From: Cryptomeria japonica | Taxonomy: Eukaryota; Streptophyta; Pinopsida; Cupressales; Cupressaceae | NCBI RefSeq assembly: GCF_030272615.1 | Contig: NC_081408.1 | Coordinates: 308,464,450 to 308,528,449 of the forward strand | Length of the DNA stretch: 64,000 bases | Direction of reading: 5' to 3' | In this document: positions 56,732 through 64,000 of the stretch, piece after piece | Layout of the letters: the number at the start of each line of letters is the position of its first letter | Position numbering within the stretch: position 1 is the stretch's first letter | Notes under the pieces: generated by a model | The model's database searches: none | What the model saw: the letters and a program-made list of their open reading frames with translations, nothing else | Told to the model about the DNA's origin: nothing | Position numbers and translations under genes: made by a program

Positions 56732-58426
56732 AATCAAAGAGCAATCATTTTGAAGAATACTAAATTTTGAATGTTTTAATTGACACACAGGTCATTCTCT
56801 TGCGCTTTTGTTCTCAGTTTAGCGCCTTCGCAAATTGACACTTTAACGCTATTGTCTATACTATTGCTCTGTCATGTTAAATAGCGCTTTTGTTTTCACA
56901 CAGAGTAGAGCTATTGTAATAGAGAGTTGTAAGAAAATTCTTTGTAACCGAAAACCAAAATTTTTAGGCTTGTAGAAGCCCACCAAAACATGCAGATTTT
57001 TCTAACTAATTATCTTTTGTGCAGGTTTTAACTAACCCCTACAATATGATTTTTTTTTTAGCAATTTTAGCTTAGGAAATAAATTTGTTCATATTACTAA
57101 CTTTGTCTTTCAAGTTAGGATAAAATAAATTCATTTTCCTTTTGGGTTAAAATCAACTACACTTTCATATGGAGTTTTAAAAAGAACCAAATCTTTCTTT
57201 TAGAGCTCTAAAAATAATCACACTTGTTCAAAGTTAAAAAGAATCACAAAAACAAACACAAAAAAATATTTTTTGCAAAGTTAGGAACAAATTCTTTTGG
57301 TGCTTAAAATCAACAAGGCAAATTTTATTTCTTGCATCAAACTAAAATTCACAATCAACACTTCATTTTGTGCAAGTTAAAAAGAATCCCCAATTTGTCA
57401 AAGTTGTTCTCAAATCGATTTACTTCAAGCAAAACGTGCTCTTAATTCAGTTGACCAGGATTTCCAATTCCTAGATTACAACACATTTTGCCATTGAAGG
57501 ATAAAAAGAACACCATGACTGTTGGAGCAACATCTCCAATTAGATAGAACATCATTGCAATGACAAGTTAAAAAGAACAAGTGCATTTCATGTTTGGCAC
57601 ACTTGTGAAAAAAGAGTGTGTCGAGTGGTCCTACTTCTAACACACACTATCCTCTCCCTTGGCTTTTGTGGTCCTAGGTGCAAGAGAAAAGTGTTAGTAA
57701 CACTCAAGTTTTATCTTTTTAAAAGAGGCCTACCAAGAGATTGACACTCTTGGGAACGACCTCGTGCGGTAAATCTTTCGAGCTGCTATAGAAATTAGGT
57801 GAGAGCGAATGTTGTAGCCTTGGGTATAGTTGTTCCTACAATGTAACTTGTCGAAAGGACAAATGGACCCCACCACAAGTTACAAGGCTCTTAAGTGAGT
57901 CACTGCCGAATGAACTTATGTCCAAAAACATCAAAAATTACTAAACACCTTTTAAGTAGTAGCCCACCCGTTCTATTGATTGAGGATATTTATGATAAAT
58001 TCAGTGCAAGAGCATAGAAGGTTTTGCTCCCAAGACACTCACCATACATATTTCCTTGATTAGAAACATAGCTTTTTGAAAGGTTACTTGTAGCCTGGTA
58101 AAAGTAGTGACTCCCCCATCATAGGGATCATCTATTTGTTATGTTCATGCAAGACTTAGTATATCACATCCTTACCTACCATGATGGGATTCATAAGGTA
58201 TGTAGTACCAAAGTCGAAGAAATATCAAGATGTGGGCTGAACTTATCGCAACTAGCCATTTGACCTTAGGGATAAAGAGTGTTTGAAGTGTTTTCATTTT
58301 GAGTCAAGACCAGTGCAAATTGAGTGAACTTCAAGCTTTGGAAAACACCTAAAATACATTTAAAGGAAAGGATCATAAAAAGTCCAAAGATTGGGTTGAT
58401 CTAGACCCATACTTATTTGTGCCTTT
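56732..58426 (+). other. Leader of Gyp-3
   Basis: Noncoding. TAGCGC(T/C) motifs at 56818-56890; TTAAAAAGAA copies at 57174-57570 alternating with TTGCAAAG or TTGTGCAAG, homologous to the Gyp-2 array. The short frame at 58417-58689 overlaps the upstream ORF in another phase. Confidence 0.65.
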
Positions 58427-59110
58427 TTGAGGCAACATTCTTGTGTTTGTGTGCTTGCTTTGTTTTCTTGTCAAAGAAAAATCAAAAATCAATTCCAAAA
58501 CAAGTATTCATCCAACACAAACATTTTTCAGAAACCAACAAAGGATCAAAATCAAACAACAAAAGTATCAAACTATATGACCACTCTTCACATCTTGAGA
58601 AAGAAGAATCTTCATCAACACATCAACTTGAAGAAAAGACCATTGAGCTCAAAGGCTCTTATCAAAAGGAGGAAATTCTTCTATCTTAATAGACAAATCT
58701 TTGTCTCTAATAGAGCTTTTCTACGTCACATGCATCTCTATCTTCAAGGGAAATCAAACGAGTTTGATCAAGAGTCATTAAACCGCCAAGCTTTTATGCA
58801 ATATCGCACTTTGAGTTATCACAAGAACAAAGGAGGCAAGATCAACCCTGACTTATTTCCAGACATTTGCATCACATATAACGTAGCTCAGGAAGAACCA
58901 CCAACTCCCAAAAGAGAAGAAGAAGAATGTGTCCCCTATGTGACAGAGTTTTTATTGAAGCTAGCATCTCATCCATTCTCACATTCACATCATCAATCCA
59001 TTTCAACTCTCAAAACATTAAGAGGTACTTGTCCTAAATTCTATTTTCAATATTGCTTGAATCAAACACAAAAAACATCACTTTTTAAAGTGTCTCTACA
59101 TCTAGGATAA
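58427..59110 (+). CDS. Upstream ORF of Gyp-3 (ahead of gag), unknown function
   Basis: 227 codons open in one frame; the first ATG may not be the real start. Basic amino half (KKNLHQHINLKKRP, KALIKRRKFFYLN), then YLQGKSNEFDQESLNRQAFM and KNKGGKINPDLFPD, then an acidic turn (PPTPKREEEECVPYV) and a histidine/serine stretch. The middle is shared with Gyp-2. From about 58560 to 58680 the other frame (LYDHSSHLEKEESSS) is also shared, so the original protein may have used both frames through a shift. No known domain was recognised. Confidence 0.55.
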   Translation: MRQHSCVCVLALFSCQRKIKNQFQNKYSSNTNIFQKPTKDQNQTTKVSNYMTTLHILRKKNLHQHINLKKRPLSSKALIKRRKFFYLNRQIFVSNRAFLRHMHLYLQGKSNEFDQESLNRQAFMQYRTLSYHKNKGGKINPDLFPDICITYNVAQEEPPTPKREEEECVPYVTEFLLKLASHPFSHSHHQSISTLKTLRGTCPKFYFQYCLNQTQKTSLFKVSLHLG

Positions 59111-59393
59111 AATCATCTTAAGAGGCATTTCTACGCAGGTTAAAACTAGTCTATGAGTGAATCCTCTCATTACTAGGTAGTTGGGTTTGTAACACATCTC
59201 AGATCTCTCTAAAGCTTATCACATCAAACTTTGTCAATCAAACACAACAAGAAAATCAAGAAAGAAATTTTGGTAGCATCTACCTTTAGTGCTAGAGATT
59301 CATATGCAAAACACCCCACCAAACATCAATCTCTCATTTCATCAACAACTCATCATCATTTTCACCCAACTTCAACAAAAACTTGTAAACAAA

Positions 59394-60493
59394 ATGGCTC
59401 AAACTAGATCTAGAACAAGACAAATAGAAATTGAAGAAGAAGAGGAAGACAATATCAATGAATTCCAAGAAGCTTTGGGAGGAAACGTAAATGACGAAAA
59501 TCCAAGTACTCCTACTCCTACGGCAATAGAAAGGGCACAACACAACCCTCTCTTTAATAGACTGTTTGATGAAATACTCAAGAGCAATGTTGATGCTCAC
59601 TTTTTAAGACTTGCTCAAGAAGGAGCCAAACTATCCTCTGACTTTGATATTGCACAACTAAGGCAAGCATTAGAATGACAAAGTCGCAATGAGGAAGAAA
59701 GAGGTTGAGATCACATCAAATACAACCTTCATCAAGGTAATCCACCACCTCCTCCTCCTCCAAATGAAATAGAAATGTTGCAGCAACAAGTTGAAAATCT
59801 CGCCCAACAACTTCATAGTGGTGTGAAAACTAATCAATTTTCACTCAATGACATTTGTCCCTATTCCTTTGATAGGAATCTTCATGTGCCACCTTTTCCA
59901 CGAGGGTTTGAAACACCCAAGTTCAAAAAGTATAGAGGAAAAGGAGATCCTCGTGATCATGTTAGAGAATTCCATTCAGCTTGCCTTGAAGTGGCATATG
60001 AGGATACGTACCTAATGCACCTTTTTCCCCAAAGCTTGGGAGGAACAACCACATCATGGTATTCCCAATTACCAGGTGGCATTAGGACATTTGAAGAACT
60101 TATCCAAAAGTTCCTGGCACATTACTCACACAACATTGAACGTGATATCACCATGGCTGGTCTATGTAACACTAAACAAAAACCAGGTGAACTATTTTCA
60201 GTCTTTTTGCATTGATGGCGTCAAATGTCTAGCAAACATTCTCTTTAGTTGCCTGGACAAGAACTAGTGGAAATATTTATCTCCAACTTAAACAAAGAAA
60301 TGGAATTTCACCTAGATGTAAAAGACTTAGATTCTTTCAATGACTGATCACCAAAGGCTTAAAATGTGAGCGAGCTCTCATCAAGAAAGGACTTATCAAA
60401 ATATACAATGAGCCAAAGGATAGCCCTCGTCCACGCTTCAATAGTGACAAGCCTAACTTTTGGAACAAAAATAAAAATGTCATCAATGACGGG
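59394..60493 (+). pseudogene. Gypsy Gag of Gyp-3
   Basis: I take ATG 59394 (MAQTRSRTRQIEIEEEEEDN) rather than 59289, as basic then acidic residues open many Tat Gags. A stop at 59676 splits off the part with MLQQQVENLAQQL. The Gag domain follows: SLNDICPYSFDRNLHVPPFP, GDPRDHVREFHSACLEVAYE, LFPQSLGGTTTSWYSQLPGG, TFEELIQKFLAHYSHN. TGA 60213, TAG 60247 and later stops break it. CERALIKKGLIK ends the core near 60400. Confidence 0.85.
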
Positions 60494-61150
60494 GTTGTGG
60501 ATGCACGAACTATCAAAAGTGCACAACCTGTGGTCCAATTTGTAGGACAGACCCCCCCACCCAAGAATAACACAGTTACTCCTCCAAATCAAGGCCGCAA
60601 CACATCTCAAGAAGAACCCAGACATCGTCAACAAAATTTTAAACCGAAGCGAACATACACTCCCTTAGGGGAACCCATCAAAACAGTGTTATGCCAATTG
60701 GTTTCTCAAAATCTGGTGACCTTACCCAAAACATCAAATTACGAACCTCAAATCAAACCTTCATGGTGGAGGGATACTGAACATTGTGATTTCCATCAAG
60801 GAAAAGGGAATAAGACAAGCAATTGTCACAGATTGAAAGATCTTATTGATCGAGGTGATATCGAAATCGAAGGACACGACCCAAAGACAACAAACAATGA
60901 TCATCTAATGTTCAAAAATCTGCTTCCATCACAAGATCAAAGAGGTCCTTCCACTTTGGGGAGAAACATAGATACCACTAATTATATGCGAGCCGCCTAT
61001 AATTATACTGTGAATCACTTGTATGATGCCAGTGAACAAATTGCAACTATTACCATAAAAAATCCTAGCTCCACTTGCAACGTTGTTACACATCGTGGCA
61101 AGATTACCATAAAAGAAGCTCCACAAGGCACCACATCTATCCCAAAATAG
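60494..61150 (+). pseudogene. Gag carboxyl part with altered zinc knuckle (Gyp-3)
   Basis: 217 codons. TYTPLGEPIKTVLCQLVSQN, KPSWWRDTEHCDFHQGKGNK, TSNCHRLKDLIDRGDIEIEG. The knuckle is C-x2-H-x4-(H to N)-x4-C. This block precedes protease as in Gyp-2, ending with a stop at 61148. Confidence 0.8.
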
Positions 61151-61159
61151 TATAACCTT

Positions 61160-61740
61160 ATGGACCAATTAGATAAAACACCCACACTAATATCTATCTT
61201 AGAGCTATTGCGCCTATCTCCATCTCATAAAACAATCTTGGATCAAGCTCTCCAAGAGGCGTCAGTCCCTGTAAACCTAAATACAGATCAGTTCCAAGCC
61301 AAGGTTGAAAATCTAAGGTCATCACCTTGTCTCACTTTTTTTGAAAGTGACAACACATCCTTCCAACAACCTCATAACGCCTCACTCTACATTGAAGGGT
61401 TTATCAACCAGCATAGGATCAAGCGAGTCTTGATCAACAATAGAGTAGGCCTAAATATTTGTACTCTACAATTAGTCACTGCATTGGGATATGCAATTGA
61501 ATCAGTGGATCCCCGCAAGAAGATCACAATCAAAGCTTATGATGATGCAAAGCATTCATCCAAAGGAGCTGTTGTACTACCAATACAAGTGGGCCCTGTG
61601 GTCACATCATATGTCAGGTTTTGGACCTTCCTCTTCCATACAATTTGTTGTTGGGAAGACCTTGGATACACGCCATGCAAGCCGTTCTATCCACCTACCA
61701 TCAGTGTATCAAGTTCCCACATAATGGTGTAGAAATCACG
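61160..61740 (+). pseudogene. Gypsy aspartic protease (Gyp-3), active site changed
   Basis: LLRLSPSHKTILDQALQEAS, then RIKRVLINNRVGLNICTLQL, where an LID-G-type active site would be expected: the Asp is replaced by Asn. ITIKAYDDAKHSSKGAVVLP follows. A frameshift near 61615 moves the flap/end motif (YNLLLGRPWIHAMQAV) to the next frame. Protease would cut Gag-Pol; this copy is inactive as written. Confidence 0.8.
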
Positions 61741-62774
61741 ATCCTGGGCGATGCAAACCCCTTTGCATATTGTCATAACATAAGTCATCAACCAAATATT
61801 ATCATTCCCAATAATAGAGAAGCTATCTCCTCCATGTCATACGTAAGTCCAACCTCTCTTTCCAGTTCAAACACCACTAAACCCAAGCAAGAGAAGCTCA
61901 AGATGAAAATAGTCGAAGAAGGTCCTGGAGAGTACAATCTAAGCCAACTCTTTTGTGTTGGACCAATTCCCACTTCTCCTAGAACACATGGAAAACCTCA
62001 ACAGATACTTCAAGAACCACTGATCAAGCCAGCATGTACTTTGACACCATTCATCCTTGGAAAGAGTCAAGAAGAAGAAACCAAAGATGAAGAATTAGCA
62101 GAATGGATCTATAAAGATCCTATCACCACCGACATTCTACAAGCTAAGCTTCCCACGTATCAATATGGAAAAGGCCTTCTCATTATGAAAAGAATGGGAT
62201 ATGATGGTCAAAGTGTTTTAGGACATTGTAAGCAAGGGTGACATGAGCCGTTGCAACTGGAACTAAAACCCAAAGATAGCACAGGCTTAGGCTTTAAAAA
62301 GGAGATCCTTCCTAAGCTCAGATTTAAAGGGAAACCCACCAAACCTCTATATCAACCTACTACAAAAAGGCCACCTTTGATTATAAAAGCAACACCCAAA
62401 ACCATAGCAATTGGCCCATTGAGGCTAAAAATCCCAGCAATACTATCCACAACACCAATCATCCCACCAATAAAACCAACAACCCCATCAAAAACAGCAA
62501 CTTCATCAATAGCACCATTATCAGTATAAAACCCCTAGCAGTATCGACAACACCGATAATTCCATCAGAAGCAGCAGATTCAACAACACCGATACTCCCC
62601 CTATTGGATTCACTAGTCCCAATAATCCTTCCTACAGCACCAATCATTCCATCTTCCAAGGTACATTAGCTAATTACACCTGCAGTTTTTAACTCAAAAT
62701 ATATCCCAGTATGGTATAGTAATCAGCTACTGGAGGGTGCCTTAGAAACTGACTCACATGAGTGGGAATTTGAT
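61741..62774 (+). pseudogene. G-patch and proline/threonine-rich linker of Gyp-3 pol
   Basis: The frame 61621-62241 continues with KMKIVEEGPGEYNLSQLF and then a G-patch-like unit at about 62158-62310: YGKGLLIMKRMGYDGQSVLG, CKQG, stop (62239), HEPLQLELKPKDSTGLGFKK. Regularly placed glycines with MGY and GLGF are the mark of G-patch, an RNA-linked module. Then a linker rich in Pro, Thr and Ile (62330-62640). Stops at 62239, 62527 and 62668 interrupt it. Confidence 0.7.
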
Positions 62775-64000
62775 TTGGTACAACTTAATACTTCAGATGA
62801 GGAAGACACATCACCCCTTCCACCTCACAAAGAAATCCCTATTTATGGAGAAGCACAGATAAAGACCTCTTGGGTTCCTGAGCTGGAAACTTCTTCCCTA
62901 GATCCTACGTCACATCCTACGCCTGATTCTGACAAAAAGAGTACCATCAATGACCTTCACCACAACATCTTAACCCTCACCGACACATCTCATGAACTTA
63001 ACCTAATCGATCAGGTAATGCCCATTATCCATTTTGAACCCATTCAATGGAACCAACCTAATCCCCCATGTCTTGACCATTTCCAAAATGATGAGGCAAT
63101 CATTGACTTTTTGGAACTACGGCATAACATACCAAGTGGGGATCACAAAGATGGATTTTCCATAGAACTTAATAGCGCAATATACTTCAGGGTGGATGCC
63201 AAACCTTTCAGCTGCAAAAATATAACAATAAAACATGGATTTTCTAGTGAAAACCACACTGTGGGACTGTTTGATCCCACAAAAGTAAAAAGAAAGAGTG
63301 TATCCAATGGTGAAAACCTCTCTGAGGTGCCTGAGGATGAAAGGTTTGACATTCTCCCCTCTAGTACACAGCGGGAACGATCAACGATTCTCATCGAAGA
63401 AACCAAAGAATATAATGTGGGGACTCCTGAAACTCCTCACCACATACATCTGGCATCTCTTTTGACTCTAGAGGAACAACCTAAGTTTGTCGAATTCTTC
63501 CTGAAGTGCCAGATTGACTTTGCATGGTCATATGCAGACATGCCTCGTCTTGATCCAGATTTAGTCATGCATCACCTCACCATAGCAGAGGGAGCTAAGC
63601 CTGTCAAGCAGAAGCTTCGCAAGATGCATCCTCAGATTGCAGTACTAGTCAAAGAAGAACTTAAGAAACTCCTAGATGTTAGTTTTATTAGACCAATTGA
63701 TTATGCAGATTGGATCTCCAATATTGTGCCTGTCGGCAAACCAAATGGGGGCATCCGTATTTGTACTAACTTCAGAGATCTGAACAAGGCATGTCCTAAA
63801 GATGACTTCCCCCTACCAAATATTGACATCATAGTAGACCTAAAAGAAGGACATGTAATGCTTTCACTCATGGATGGTTTTTCAGGATACAATCAGATAA
63901 AGATCGCACCTGAGGATCAACATAAGACAGCCTTCACATGTCCATGGGGAACATTTGCTGGAATGTAATGCCTTTCAGTCTAAAGATTGCAGGAGCGACC
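62775..64000 (+). pseudogene. Gypsy reverse transcriptase of Gyp-3 (runs off the window)
   Basis: A 397-codon open frame. The first 200 residues are linker (LNTSDEEDTSPLPPHKEIPI ... VGTPETPHHIHLASLLTLEE). RT begins near 63500 with FLKCQIDFAWSYADMPRLDP, HHLTIAEGAKPVKQKLRKMH, WISNIVPVGKPNGGIRICTN, FRDLNKACPKDDFPLPNIDI and the first catalytic region LSLMDGFSGYNQIKIA. One missing base near 63956 shifts the frame before the WNVMPF motif (stop at 63966). The YIDD box is outside. Confidence 0.9.

Larger units (their letters stand above)
54955..64000 (+). mobile_element. Tat-type Gypsy element Gyp-3, 5' part
   Basis: LTR, PBS, leader, upstream ORF, gag, protease with G-patch, linker and RT on the plus strand. 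It runs out of the window within RT. Its pol is the closest relative of Gyp-1 here, with long identical stretches around FRDLNKACPKDDFPLPNID. Confidence 0.9.

Overview
The window is plant nuclear DNA made almost entirely of LTR retrotransposons inserted into one another. I see no host gene, rRNA or tRNA gene, CRISPR array or prokaryotic operon. The AT-rich sequence, the many old nested Ty1/Copia and Ty3/Gypsy elements with 0.36-1.9 kb LTRs, and the scarcity of intact reading frames fit a very large plant genome. A gymnosperm, perhaps a conifer, is my guess, but the sequence alone does not prove it. All element calls rest on LTR pairs, primer binding sites (PBS), polypurine tracts (PPT), 5-bp target-site duplications (TSD) and Gag/Pol motifs read by eye.

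Positions 1-44674 form one nested stack. The outermost element is a minus-strand Copia (here Cop-A). Its 5' LTR lies at 37836-38562 plus 44426-44674, gag and RT at 35676-37790, RNase H at 22796-23406, and part of its 3' LTR at 22257-22544 plus 2172-2468. Into it went: Cop-E (+, 38563-44420) in the 5' LTR; Cop-D (-, 23412-35670, TSD CCAAA) between RT and RNase H; Cop-B (+, 2469-22251, TSD ATACC) in the 3' LTR; and Cop-F (-, left edge to 2171), also in the 3' LTR. A second round of insertion followed. Gyp-1, a Gypsy of the Tat type (-, 2648-12422, TSD ATAAG), entered Cop-B's 5' LTR. Cop-C (-, 16960-22242, TSD ACCCT) entered Cop-B's 3' LTR. A 4.5-kb element without recognisable coding sequence (29487-33983) entered Cop-D's gag. 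A solo LTR (5361-6453, TSD GTAGG) lies inside Gyp-1.

Positions 45898-64000 hold two plus-strand Tat-type Gypsy elements. Gyp-2 has its 5' LTR at 45898-47837, then a long leader with a solo LTR (48300-49090), an upstream ORF, gag and protease, but no RT, RNase H or integrase. It runs straight into a PPT and an LTR of another subfamily (54955-56713). That LTR is also the 5' LTR of Gyp-3, which continues through leader, upstream ORF, gag, protease, G-patch and RT and leaves the window at 64000. Positions 44675-45897 look like a TATA-containing LTR remnant.

All coding regions are decayed to some degree. Cop-D is the best preserved: its integrase and RT catalytic residues are present. The most unusual cargo is in Cop-C. 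Instead of protease/integrase/RT it carries a coiled-coil protein with four CCHC knuckles, followed by a separate unknown ORF of about 450 codons. Other points of interest are a hairpin abutting the Gypsy PPT, repeat arrays conserved in the Gypsy leaders, and the 4.5-kb unidentified insertion.
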